A DNA stretch of 64,000 nt from VAXT01 sp963794605 (lineage in GTDB: Bacteria; Actinomycetota; Thermoleophilia; Gaiellales; Gaiellaceae). This document shows, in pieces, positions 23,653 to 31,947 of the stretch (position 1 is its first letter; each line of letters starts with the position of its first letter). The notes below the pieces were generated by a model. The model made no database searches, had not been told where the DNA came from, and worked only from the letters and a program-made list of their open reading frames with translations. The stretch is taken from contig CAWCEN010000006.1 of NCBI GenBank assembly GCA_963794605.1, positions 1 to 64,000 of the forward strand, in the 5' to 3' direction. The position numbers and the translations under genes were made by a program.

Positions 23653-25083
23653 ATGGCCGCACTCGAGGGCGGACGGGTCAACTTGACGCCGGAACAGCTC
23701 TCTGACCTGGCCGCGCGGATCGAGGGCTCGGTCCTGCGACCCGGCGACGAAGGCTGGGACGAGGCAGTGCTGGTCTGGAACGGCATGGTGGCCGCGCTCC
23801 CTGCGCTCGTCGTCCAGCCGGCCTCCGCTCCTGACGTCGCAACGGCCATCGGGTTCGCGCGCGACCACGGGCTGCGGCTCAGCGTCAAAGGGGGAGGTCA
23901 CAACATCGCGGGAACCTCGGTCGCCGAAGACGGCCTCACACTCGACATGTCGCGCATGCGCGACATCGCGGTCGACCCCGAGGCCAGAATCGCTCACGTC
24001 GGTCCAGGGTGCCTGCTCGGGGACGTCGACCGCGCAACGCAGGAGCACGGCCTGGCTACCGTGCTCGGTTTCATCTCCGAGGTCGGCGTCGCCGGGCTCA
24101 CGCTCGGCGGCGGCCTTGGCTACCTGGCGCGCCGCTTCGGCTGGACGGCCGACAATCTCGAGGAGGTCGAGATCGTGACCGCGGACGGCGAGATCCGCAC
24201 CGCCAGCCGCGACGAGCACGCCGATCTCTTCTGGGCAGTCAGGGGCGGTGGTGGCAACTTCGGGGTCGTCACCCGGTTTTCATTGCGACTCCACGAGGTA
24301 GGCCCGACCGTCTTCGGCGGTTTGATCGCGTGGCCATTCGAGCGGGCCGATGAGATCCTTCGCGCGTACCGGACGATCACCGCAGAGTCGCCCAGGGAGC
24401 TTGCCGTTTGGATGGTCCTCCTCCATGCGCCTCCCCTGCCCTTCGTCCCCCCGGAGTGGCACGGTCGCAAGATCTGCGCCATGGTCCTCTGCTACAGCGG
24501 TGACCTCGCCAACACCGACGAGGTGCTCGCGCCGATCCGGGCGATCGGCGATCCCGCGGTCGAAGTGCTGCAGGAGTGGCCCTATACCCAGCAGCAGTCG
24601 TTTCTCGACGAGAGCGAGCCCAAGGGCGCACACTACTACTGGAAGACGGAGTACATCTCGGAGTTGAGCGACGGCCTGCTGGAGGCGGTACGGGACGTGT
24701 TCGCCGAGTGCGAGATCCCAGACGCCCAGGTGGGCTTCCTTCAGCTCGGCGGCGCCCTCACCGAACGGGACGAGGACGACGGAGCCGTCGGAAACCGCGA
24801 TGCGCGCTTCGTCATGGGCGTGAACGGCATGTGGGAGGCCGGCACGCCCAGCGCCGACGCTTTCAGACAGTGGGTCCGTGACGGCTGGGCGCGTGTCCGG
24901 CCGTTCTCGACCGGTCGCACGTACATCAACTTCCAGACCGCCGAAGAGGACGAGGAGCGCGTCCGGGCGACGTACGGCGCGAACTGGGACCGCCTCGTCG
25001 AGATCAAGAGGACGTACGACCCGGACAACCTGTTCCGGGCGAACCGGAACATCAGTCCTCGGACTCAAAGCGGAAAGGTGTGA
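23653..25083 (+). CDS. FAD-linked oxidase of the berberine-bridge (BBE) type
   Basis: 476 aa from ATG 23653. FAD-binding PCMH domain with VKGGGHNIAG (H83, covalent flavin attachment), LTLGGGLGYLARRFG and AVRGGGGNFGVVT; the BBE C-terminus is INFQTAEEDEERVRATYG then YDPDNLF. The position of the second (cysteinyl) flavin bond holds Phe, so the flavin should be monocovalent. A good ribosome-binding site (AAAGGAG) instead precedes an ATG at 23627 that is one frame off and stops after 19 codons, so the true start may be upstream and masked by an indel. It overlaps the next gene (GTGA). Confidence 0.85.
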   Translation: MAALEGGRVNLTPEQLSDLAARIEGSVLRPGDEGWDEAVLVWNGMVAALPALVVQPASAPDVATAIGFARDHGLRLSVKGGGHNIAGTSVAEDGLTLDMSRMRDIAVDPEARIAHVGPGCLLGDVDRATQEHGLATVLGFISEVGVAGLTLGGGLGYLARRFGWTADNLEEVEIVTADGEIRTASRDEHADLFWAVRGGGGNFGVVTRFSLRLHEVGPTVFGGLIAWPFERADEILRAYRTITAESPRELAVWMVLLHAPPLPFVPPEWHGRKICAMVLCYSGDLANTDEVLAPIRAIGDPAVEVLQEWPYTQQQSFLDESEPKGAHYYWKTEYISELSDGLLEAVRDVFAECEIPDAQVGFLQLGGALTERDEDDGAVGNRDARFVMGVNGMWEAGTPSADAFRQWVRDGWARVRPFSTGRTYINFQTAEEDEERVRATYGANWDRLVEIKRTYDPDNLFRANRNISPRTQSGKV

Positions 25084-26180
25084 ATGCCCTGCGTGTGCTG
25101 ATCGTGGGTGCCGGTATCGCCGGTCTTGCGCTGGCCCGTGCCCTGCGGCAGCGCGGCATCACCCCGGAGGTCGTCGAGCGGGTCACCGAGTGGGAGCCGA
25201 GCGGCGCCGGCCTGTACCTGCCGGCGAATGCCGTACGCGCACTGGATGAGCTCGGCATCGGGTCGGCGGTGGCGGCCCATGCGAACGCGATCGGCCATCA
25301 GCGCTTCCTCGACCACGGCGGCCGCCCCCTGGCGGACATCGACCTAGACCGGATCTGGGGCGGAGTCGGCGGTTGCGTCGCGATCCGCCGTGAGGTGCTG
25401 CACGAGACGCTGCGCGAGGCGACCGCCGACGTGCCTGTCCGGCTCGGCACGTCCGTGACGCGCCTGGAGGATGGCGAGGCCCCGCAGGTGACATTCACCG
25501 ACGGTTCGAGCGGCACGTATGACCTCGTCGTCGGCGCGGACGGCATCCACTCAAAGGTCCGTGGGCTTGCCGTGGGCGGTCGGCCTGCCGGCTACGTGGG
25601 ACAGGCTTCCTGGCGCTTCGTCGCCGACGGCTTTCCCGAGCTCAGCGAGTGGACGGTCATGCTAGCCCGAGGCCGCACCTTCCTCACGGTGGCGCTCGGC
25701 CAGGGGGTCGTCTACTGCTACGCCGACGTCAGCACAAGCGATCCGGCCACCGTTGCGAACGGGGACTGGCGCGAGTTGTTCACCGACTTCGCCGAACCGG
25801 TCCCGCGCCTGCTCGAAGGTGCCAGGGTGGCGCACTTCGCGCCAATCGAGGAGGTGGCACCGCCGGCCTGGACATCGGGCCGCGCGGTCCTCGTCGGCGA
25901 CGCCGCTCACGCCAGCTCGCCGAACATGGCGCAGGGAGCAGCGATGGCGGTCGAGGACGCGCTCGTACTCGCCGAGCTGCTCAGCGCCGACGAACCCGTC
26001 GAGGAAGCGCTCTCCGGCTACGAACGGCGACGCCGCGCGCGGGTGGAGTTCGTTCAGGAGCAGACCCACCGCCGTGACCGAACGAGAAGTCTGCCCGCAG
26101 CAGTCCGCAACCTCACGCTACGCCTAGCCGCCGAGCGCATCTTCAGATCCAACTACCGGCCCCTGCGCGCGCTGCCGTAA
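25080..26180 (+). CDS. FAD-dependent monooxygenase (PHBH fold)
   Basis: 366 aa from a GTG overlapping the oxidase stop. GxGxxG motif LIVGAGIAGLALARALRQRG, the DG motif VVGADGIHSKVR, and the GD motif AVLVGDAAHASSPNMAQGAAMAVEDA. These enzymes hydroxylate aromatic or polyketide-like substrates using NAD(P)H and O2. Translational coupling to a BBE-type oxidase behind a LuxR regulator looks like a small tailoring or detoxification operon (inference). Last gene before tRNA 3'-half copy C. Confidence 0.9.
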   Translation: MNALRVLIVGAGIAGLALARALRQRGITPEVVERVTEWEPSGAGLYLPANAVRALDELGIGSAVAAHANAIGHQRFLDHGGRPLADIDLDRIWGGVGGCVAIRREVLHETLREATADVPVRLGTSVTRLEDGEAPQVTFTDGSSGTYDLVVGADGIHSKVRGLAVGGRPAGYVGQASWRFVADGFPELSEWTVMLARGRTFLTVALGQGVVYCYADVSTSDPATVANGDWRELFTDFAEPVPRLLEGARVAHFAPIEEVAPPAWTSGRAVLVGDAAHASSPNMAQGAAMAVEDALVLAELLSADEPVEEALSGYERRRRARVEFVQEQTHRRDRTRSLPAAVRNLTLRLAAERIFRSNYRPLRALP

Positions 26181-26245
26181 ACGCGAGTTGGGCGATGGTT
26201 CGTATCGACACGTCGCGATGCCGTCAAAAGTGCCAACGTCTTGCG

Positions 26246-26337
26246 CCTGCATTTCGGCGGAATACGGAGGAATACGTGCACACAATCGAGGCGGCTCATA
26301 CCCGGAGGTCGCAGGTTCAAATCCCGCCCCCGCTACT
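26246..26337 (+). repeat. tRNA-fMet 3'-half copy C with short module
   Basis: 26246-26292 keeps only the right arm of the att module (CCTGCATTTCGGCGGAATAC, then GGAGGAATACGTG). 26293-26337 is the tRNA 3' half with one base deleted after CATA and one substitution in the T-stem. AAAGGCCC/GGGCCTTT terminator at 26341-26363. No gene lies in 26181-26462. Confidence 0.85.
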
Positions 26338-26462
26338 GAGAAAGGCCCCGGAAACGGGCCTTTCTCTTTCCGTTGGCGGTTCCCGTGAAACTTGCCCGCA
26401 GCCAGGAGCAGAGACCAGGGCGCGGAAGGGAGTCGTGTGCTTCGGGCGGACAGCCGTCCGCC

Positions 26463-27617
26463 TTACCGGTGGCCGATCGCGGAGAGTTGCTCGGCTAGGC
26501 GCCGGCGGAAGGCCGGCACGTGTGCGAGGAGGCGTAGCGCCACATTGCGCAGCGGGCGAACCGCCGGCGGGGCAGTGGCCAGTCGGGTGAGCCGGTGGGC
26601 AAGGGCGACCACATGCATGGCCTCGGCGCGACTGCCCGCCGCATACTCATCGAGCTTGTCCTCGCGACCATCCCGCAGCGCGACCGACAGCGCATCCCCC
26701 AGCGTCACCGCATCACGAAGGCCGAGGTTCATGCCTTGCCCACCTGCCGGGCTGTGCGTATGTGCGGCGTCGCCGGCGAGCAGTACCCGCCCGGCCCGGT
26801 ACTGGTCCGCCACCCGCTCGTGGATCCGAAACCGGGATCCCCAGATCACTTCAGTCACCCTCACAGTGGTACGGCGCGGCCCGCGTGTGTCCAGCAGTCG
26901 CTGCGCGAAGGCGACGTCGGGCTGCTCCGGCGCATCGTCGACTTCGGCCACGAGCCGGAACGATCCGTCCGGGAGCGGCGCCACGACCAACATGCCGGGT
27001 TTGGAGAAGAACAGCAGGACCTCGTCCCCCGGCAGGCCGGCCTCGACCCGGACGTCAGCCAGCGCGAACGACAGCGACAGCGCATCGTTGCCGTCGTGCC
27101 CGAGTCCGGCCAGGTCGCGGATCGTACTGTTCATACCGTCGGCCGCAACGACGTACTGGGCCTTGATCACGTCACCGCTTTCCAGCGCGACCTCGGCACC
27201 ATCGGCGGTTTGGCTCACCCCGGTGGCGACGTACGGGCGGTGGACCCTGCCGCCGAGTTCCTCGAGGCGGTCGAGCAGAACCTGCTCGGTGATGTTCTGC
27301 GGGACCATCAGCGTGTACGGATACTCCGTCGGGAGCCGGTCGAACCGGACCGGGACTAGCTCGCGATCCCCATCGCGGATGCTGAACTGCCGAGCGTGGA
27401 TACCGAGCCCCGCCAGTCGCTTCGAGACGCCGATCCGCTCGAGCATCTCGAGGGTCCGCGCGTGTACGACAGCGGCGCGCGAGGTATTGGCTCCTGTCGC
27501 CTGCCGGTCAACCACCGTGACGTCACGGCCCTGCCCCGCCAACGAGGCGGCAACCGCCAATCCCACGGGTCCCGCACCTACCACCAGTACCTCGGTCCGA
27601 TCAGGAAGCTCACTCAT
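26463..27617 (-). CDS. FAD-dependent monooxygenase (PHBH fold), single-gene cassette
   Basis: 384 aa from ATG 27617, preceded by GAAGGGAG. Motifs: VLVVGAGPVGLAVAASLAGQG, a VVDRQ end of beta-2, YVVAADGMNSTIRDLAG, and VLLAGDAAHTHSPAGGQGMNLGLRDA. The C-terminus continues as a short helical tail without a thioredoxin-like domain. Related to aromatic hydroxylases and tetracycline-modifying monooxygenases; substrate unknown. It is alone between tRNA copies C and D and transcribed against the array. Confidence 0.9.
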   Translation of the reverse strand: MSELPDRTEVLVVGAGPVGLAVAASLAGQGRDVTVVDRQATGANTSRAAVVHARTLEMLERIGVSKRLAGLGIHARQFSIRDGDRELVPVRFDRLPTEYPYTLMVPQNITEQVLLDRLEELGGRVHRPYVATGVSQTADGAEVALESGDVIKAQYVVAADGMNSTIRDLAGLGHDGNDALSLSFALADVRVEAGLPGDEVLLFFSKPGMLVVAPLPDGSFRLVAEVDDAPEQPDVAFAQRLLDTRGPRRTTVRVTEVIWGSRFRIHERVADQYRAGRVLLAGDAAHTHSPAGGQGMNLGLRDAVTLGDALSVALRDGREDKLDEYAAGSRAEAMHVVALAHRLTRLATAPPAVRPLRNVALRLLAHVPAFRRRLAEQLSAIGHR

Positions 27618-27637
27618 CACGGTCTCCCTTCGCTGAC

Positions 27638-27674
27638 AGTCAACACTGTTGGCCAATACTCGTTGACGTTGACT
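27638..27674. promoter_or_regulatory. Putative operator upstream of the monooxygenase
   Basis: AGTCAAC (27638-27644) and GTTGAC (27662-27667, repeated as GTTGACT to 27674) form an inverted repeat around a central palindrome TTGGCCAA (27649-27656), 21 bases before the gene start. This fits a TetR/MarR-type operator, but no such regulator gene is adjacent. Confidence 0.5.
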
Positions 27675-27763
27675 CTAGAGCGCTCCCTGGCTCCGGCGGA
27701 CCGTCGGCCTCGAGCGGGTTGTGCGATGAGGATCGTCACCGCCGATATGCCCGACCGTCTTCA

Positions 27764-27862
27764 GCTGCAGGCGCTTTGCAAGCATCGAACTTCCGCCGCG
27801 ATGTCACCTCCGATTCCGCCATTTCGGCGGAATGCAGGCGGAACGCGGTACCGAATGAGGCG
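27764..27862 (+). repeat. Att-associated module, copy D (39 bases shorter)
   Basis: Begins GCTGCAGGCGCTTTGCAAGC and keeps the CTTCCGCCGCGATGTCACC stretch seen in B. The two arms are fused to TTCCGCC-ATTTC-GGCGGAA, the spacer between them having been lost, followed by the second GGCGGAAC. Confidence 0.75.
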
Positions 27863-27908
27863 GCTCATAACCCGGAGGTCGCAGGTTCAAATCCTGCCCC
27901 CGCTACTG
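27863..27908 (+). repeat. tRNA-fMet 3'-half copy D (attachment site)
   Basis: 46 bases identical to the intact tRNA 3' half, preceded by GAGGC as in the other copies. The hairpin after it (27911-27935, GAAGGGCGCTCG...) differs from the other terminators. Confidence 0.92.
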
Positions 27909-28046
27909 CGAAGGGCGCTCGAAAGGGCGCCTTTTGCGTCTCCGAGGCAGGTACGGCGCGCCTTCGGGCCGTCTTGTAGCCAGCGCCCTTGACTTCATGC
28001 ACGCCTATGGGCAACCTCGGGCCATCGTCACCGTCCTCTGGTTCCA

Positions 28047-28832
28047 GTGAGCGCTGGTCGCGTCATCCTCATCGTTCTCGGCAGCATCGGGGTGCTGTTC
28101 GGGCTGGCCCTGCTGGTAGGAGGAGGCTTCCTGCTCTGGACCGACCGCACGCAGCGCGAGGATGGCTACCTGACGACGCCGACCGAGCGGTTCGCGACGG
28201 CGACCTACGCGTTGACGCGCACACGGCTCGAAGTCGACACCGAGGGAGAGGGCTGGGTCCTGAACGAGAGCTGGTTCGGCAAGGTCCGGATCCGCGGCGA
28301 GAGCTCCGGCGACAAGACCCTCTTCATCGGTATCGGGCCGCAGGCGGAGGTCGCGAGGTACCTCGGCACCGTCGCGCACGCGAACGTCCAGGACATCGAC
28401 TTCGATCCCTTCCGAGCTACATACCTCTCGATCTCAGGAGGCGCGCCGCGAGCGCCGCCGACGGAGCAGAGCTTCTGGGCCGCCTCCGCCTCCGGGGTGG
28501 GAACACAGACGCTGACGTGGAAGGTGCGCGAGGGCGACTGGTCGGTCGTCCTGATGAACGCCGATGGCTCGCGCGGCGTCGCGGCCGACGTCGACCTCGG
28601 GGCCAAGCTGTCGTTCCTGCTCTGGGTCGCGATCGGGCTGCTCATCGGCGGCGTGCTCGTCTCCGTGGGAAGCGCCGCGTTGATCGTCCTCGCCGCGCGG
28701 ACACCCCGTCCACCGCCAGCGCCGCCCGCGCCTCCTAACAAGGGCCGCGAACAAAGAAGTACAGAGGCACCGGAGGCTCCAAGCCGCTCGATAGAGGTGC
28801 CCCCGGCCGCGGGTAGCTCGCCGGACTCATAA
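28047..28832 (+). CDS. Two-helix membrane protein of unknown function
   Basis: 261 aa from a GTG. One membrane helix near residues 5-30 (VILIVLGSIGVLFGLALLVG), an extracytoplasmic domain of about 160 residues (beta-rich, with TLTWKVREGDWSVVLMNADGS) and a second helix LLWVAIGLLIGGVLVSVGSA, then a Pro-rich tail. Proteins of this type are common in actinobacteria without an assigned role. The last codons and the TAA stop lie inside a degenerate tRNA-fMet sequence, so the present C-terminus was probably created by the att site. Confidence 0.75.
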   Translation: MSAGRVILIVLGSIGVLFGLALLVGGGFLLWTDRTQREDGYLTTPTERFATATYALTRTRLEVDTEGEGWVLNESWFGKVRIRGESSGDKTLFIGIGPQAEVARYLGTVAHANVQDIDFDPFRATYLSISGGAPRAPPTEQSFWAASASGVGTQTLTWKVREGDWSVVLMNADGSRGVAADVDLGAKLSFLLWVAIGLLIGGVLVSVGSAALIVLAARTPRPPPAPPAPPNKGREQRSTEAPEAPSRSIEVPPAAGSSPDS

Positions 28833-28864
28833 ACCAGGTCGCAGGTTCAAATCCTGCCCCCGCT
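28812..28864 (+). repeat. Degenerate tRNA-fMet copy G (right end of array)
   Basis: Matches the tRNA from the D-loop (GGTAGCTCGCCGG) through the T-arm, with one substitution and a two-base deletion in the anticodon stem. It extends further 5' than the other copies, so it may be the remnant of an older complete tRNA or the original right boundary. The first D-arm half and 5' acceptor strand are gone. Confidence 0.8.
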
Positions 28865-28942
28865 TCTTCCCGCACGATCACCCATCTTGGGTGAATCAGA
28901 GCGGACGCCGGTGCAGCCCTAGCCCGATCTCGCCTTGGGCGT

Positions 28943-30568
28943 TCAACTGTGCCCGTGCCGGACGGCTCGGCGCAGTTTTCGCCGTCCAAGGATCTCGCGT
29001 GCGGCGTTGAGGCCGGGAGTGCCCATGACGCCTCCGCCGGGGTGGGCGGCCGAGCCGCACAGGTAAAGGCCGCGGATCGGCGTCCGGTAACGCGCATAGC
29101 CGGGCACCGGACGGAACGCGAAGAGTTGGCCGGGGGTCATCGCGCCCTGGAAGATGTTTCCGCCGGTGAGGTTGAAGACGCGCTCGAGGTCGGGCGGCGC
29201 GAGCACCTGGCGGTCGATGACTGCGCCCTTGAAGTTCGGCGCGTACTCGTTCAGCACGTCGAAGCAGCGATCGGCGAACGCGCCGCGCTGGTCCTCCCAG
29301 GAGCTGTCGCGAAGCTCGTACGGCGCGTACTGGATGAACATCGACATCAGGTGCTTCCCGGCTGGCGCCACCGTCGGATCCACTACCGACGGAAGCTGGC
29401 ACTCGATCACCGGGTCCGCGGAAGGCCTCCCGTACTTGGCATCGTCGAACGCGCGCTCGATGTAGTCCTGGTCGGGGCAGAGGTGGATGGTGCCCCGATG
29501 CTGAGGCCCGGGCTCCGTCCCGGGCAGCGCGCTGAAGTTCGGCAGCTCCTCCAGAGCCACGTTGATCTTCAACGAGGCGCTCGCGTAGCTGATCCGCTCG
29601 ACGTCGGCCACGAACGCCTCCGGCAGCACGCTCCGGTCGAGCAGCTGCAGAAACGTCACGTTCGCGTCCGCGTTGCTGGCCACGATCGGGGCGTGGAACT
29701 CGTCGCCTGAGACGAGAGCGACGCCGGCGACCCGGCCGTCGCGCAGGAGAATGCGGGCCACCTCGGCCTCGCAGCGGATGTCGGCGCCGAGGTCGCGCGC
29801 GGCACCGGCGAGCGCCTGCGTGATCCCGCCCATCCCTCCGCGCATATATGCCCATACGCCCCGGGTCCCCCCGGCTTCGCCCATGACGTGGTGGAAGAGC
29901 ACGTAGGCAGTCCCCGGCATCGACGGGCTCGCCATCGCCCCGATGATCGCGTCGGTCGCAAGCGTTCCCTTCAGCTCCTCGGACTCGAACCAGCGATCAA
30001 GGATTGGGCGCGCCGCTCCGGTGAGGATCTCCACCGCCTCGCCGGTTGCGTCACCGAGCTGCCGGAAGGATCGCCTCAGCGTTAGCAGCGTCCGGAGATC
30101 GCCGAGCCGCGGCCTTCGCAGATCGGGCGGGGCCATGGTGAGCGTGGGCTCGACCACGGCCGCCACCCGCTCGAGCATCGCCTCGTATTGCGGGTACCGC
30201 TGGGCATCGCGCTTGCTGAACTTCGCGATCTCCTTGCGCGTCAACTCGGCGTCCGGGCCCATCATCAGCGAGCGCCCGTCCGGGAACGGCGTGAACGACG
30301 ACGGGTTGCGCGGGAGCACTTCGTAGCCGTATGACGTGAGGTTCAGGTCGCGGACGATCGCGGTGTGGAAGAGGCTGTTGACGTAAGAGGCGGTCGAGAC
30401 CTTGAAGCCGGGGAAGGTCTCCTCGGTCACGCACGCGCCGCCAACGATGTGGCGCCGCTCAAGCACCAGCACGCGCAAACCGGCCCGGGCGAGGTAGCAG
30501 GCAGTCACGAGCCCGTTGTGCCCGGCACCGATCAAGATGGCGTCGTAACGCGTTGGGTTCTCCGCCAT
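28943..30568 (-). CDS. Phytoene-desaturase-like FAD oxidoreductase (PYROXD2 type)
   Basis: 541 aa from ATG 30568. The N-terminal FAD motif DAILIGAGHNGLVTACYLARAG plus VLERRHIVGGACVTEE, the mid-protein MRGGMGGITQALA, and the C-terminal GLYLCGSAAHPGGGVMGTPGLNAA with the FAD-capping G-G-G-V. These features match the carotenoid-oxidoreductase-like family that includes human PYROXD2 rather than a true CrtI. The substrate is unknown. No phytoene synthase or other carotenoid gene is nearby. Confidence 0.87.
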   Translation of the reverse strand: MAENPTRYDAILIGAGHNGLVTACYLARAGLRVLVLERRHIVGGACVTEETFPGFKVSTASYVNSLFHTAIVRDLNLTSYGYEVLPRNPSSFTPFPDGRSLMMGPDAELTRKEIAKFSKRDAQRYPQYEAMLERVAAVVEPTLTMAPPDLRRPRLGDLRTLLTLRRSFRQLGDATGEAVEILTGAARPILDRWFESEELKGTLATDAIIGAMASPSMPGTAYVLFHHVMGEAGGTRGVWAYMRGGMGGITQALAGAARDLGADIRCEAEVARILLRDGRVAGVALVSGDEFHAPIVASNADANVTFLQLLDRSVLPEAFVADVERISYASASLKINVALEELPNFSALPGTEPGPQHRGTIHLCPDQDYIERAFDDAKYGRPSADPVIECQLPSVVDPTVAPAGKHLMSMFIQYAPYELRDSSWEDQRGAFADRCFDVLNEYAPNFKGAVIDRQVLAPPDLERVFNLTGGNIFQGAMTPGQLFAFRPVPGYARYRTPIRGLYLCGSAAHPGGGVMGTPGLNAAREILGRRKLRRAVRHGHS

Positions 30569-30705
30569 TGGACGCAGATCCTGCCACGCATCGGCCGATC
30601 CACTGATCGTCTGCGCTGAATCCGCTGCCCGCTCGGCGGCGAGCCGTTCGACGACGGAGCAGCGACGGTCTCGGTCGCGGTAGCTCATCTGAGACACTTG
30701 CCGGA

Positions 30706-31833
30706 ATGGGGAGCAGCCTCCGCCTCGGCCGGATCGCCGGCATCGAGTTCGGCGTCAATTGGAGCTGGCTCGTCGTCTTCGCCCTGATCGTCTGGACGCT
30801 CGCGTCCGCGATCTTTCCCTCCACGAATCCCGGCCTGTCGAAGGGGACTCACATCGCGATGGCGGTCGTCGCGGCCATCCTCTTCTTCCTCTCCCTTCTC
30901 GCACACGAGTTCGGACACGCCCTCCAGGCCCGACGCGAGGGGATCGAGATCGACGGAATCACGCTCTGGCTCTTCGGCGGCGTTGCCCGGTTCAAGGGCT
31001 CGTTCCAGAGCGCCGGGGCCGAGTTCCGGGTCGCGATCGCCGGCCCACTGGTCTCGCTCGTGCTCGGAGTGCTGTTCGTTCTCATCGCACTTATCACCGG
31101 CATCCCGTCCGAGGTCGACGGCGTGGCCGCCTGGCTCGGATACATCAACCTCACCCTCCTCGTCTTCAACCTGATCCCCGCGCCGCCGCTCGACGGCGGG
31201 CGGGTGCTCCACGCTGCTCTGTGGCGCGTGCGCGGCGACTACGTCTGGGCGACCCGCGTCGCGGCCGATGTCGGACGCGGGTTCGGCTACCTCCTGATCG
31301 CCCTGGGAATCGCGATGTTCGTCTTCGAGAGCTCCTTCAGCGGCGCCTGGCTCGCGTTCCTCGGCTGGTTCCTGCTCAACGCCGCGACCTCCGAGGCGCG
31401 CTATCTCTTGACCGAGCAGGCTCTGAGCGGACTGCGCGTGCGCGACGTGATGACGCCAAACCCCGTCGTTGTCAGCTCCGACACGACGCTCGGCGAGTTC
31501 ATGGACAACGTGGTGCTCTCGCGGCGGCACACGACATATCCGGTCGTCGACGAGGGCAAGCCCGTGGGCCTGTTGCCGTTCCGCTCCGTTTCGAGCGTCC
31601 CGCGATCCGAGTGGGACGTGCGGCGCGTGCGCGACTGTCTCATCCCGCTCGACAAGGTGCCCGTGCTGCACGAAGGCGAGGATGCGGTCGATGCGCTCGC
31701 CGAGCTGAGCGAGTCGTCCGGTGGCCACGGCCTCGTCGTCTCGAACGGCGGGCTTGCAGGGATCGTCTCGACGAGCGATCTCGCGCGTGCGCTCGAGACA
31801 AGGCGGCGCCGCAGCGCGCCTGCGCGCGCTTAA
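30706..31833 (+). CDS. Site-2 protease (M50) with two CBS domains
   Basis: 375 aa. Zinc motif AHEFGHALQA near residue 66 in the second membrane helix, and the distal metal ligand in NLIPAPPLDGGRVLHA near residue 165; six hydrophobic segments in all. The C-terminal 140 residues are a CBS pair (RVRDVMTPNPVVVSSDTTLGEFM; VPVLHEGEDAVDALAELSES). The layout is that of archaeal/bacterial SpoIVFB-type intramembrane proteases sensing nucleotides. Substrate unknown. Divergent from the oxidoreductase with 137 bases between. Confidence 0.92.
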   Translation: MGSSLRLGRIAGIEFGVNWSWLVVFALIVWTLASAIFPSTNPGLSKGTHIAMAVVAAILFFLSLLAHEFGHALQARREGIEIDGITLWLFGGVARFKGSFQSAGAEFRVAIAGPLVSLVLGVLFVLIALITGIPSEVDGVAAWLGYINLTLLVFNLIPAPPLDGGRVLHAALWRVRGDYVWATRVAADVGRGFGYLLIALGIAMFVFESSFSGAWLAFLGWFLLNAATSEARYLLTEQALSGLRVRDVMTPNPVVVSSDTTLGEFMDNVVLSRRHTTYPVVDEGKPVGLLPFRSVSSVPRSEWDVRRVRDCLIPLDKVPVLHEGEDAVDALAELSESSGGHGLVVSNGGLAGIVSTSDLARALETRRRRSAPARA

Positions 31834-31947
31834 CGGCCGGAATATCAGCTCAGGCCAAAACGTTTGAGCAGTCAAGTATTTATCTAGGGCGGACTCAACG
31901 CCTGGCCGAGCGGATGCCGGCCGAAACCTCAAGGAGGGAAACGCGAG

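Larger units (their letters stand above)
12920..28864 (+). mobile_element. tRNA-fMet-anchored array of cassette-like segments
   Basis: An intact initiator tRNA is followed, in the same orientation, by 3'-half copies ending at 17680, 20423, 26337 and 27908 and by decayed copies ending near 21620 and 28864. They cut the region into segments of about 4.7, 2.7, 1.2, 4.7, 1.6 and 1.0 kb, each with its own cargo. Identity starts in the 5' strand of the anticodon stem, the usual crossover place for tyrosine recombinases that use tRNA anticodon arms, and several copies are preceded by a related module with inverted repeats. No integrase, excisionase or transposase gene is present. I read this as repeated site-specific insertions at one tRNA, mobilised in trans or since stripped of recombinase. 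Confidence 0.75.

Noticed and set aside
12920..28864. Integron (attC cassettes with IntI)
   Set aside because: The recombination cores are tRNA halves in anticodon-arm register, not attC hairpins with R'/R'' boxes, and no IntI-like gene is present.
28943..30568. Carotenoid desaturase controlled by the CarH protein
   Set aside because: The protein fits the PYROXD2-like branch, lies 13 kb away outside the array, and no phytoene synthase or CarH-type operator was seen near it.
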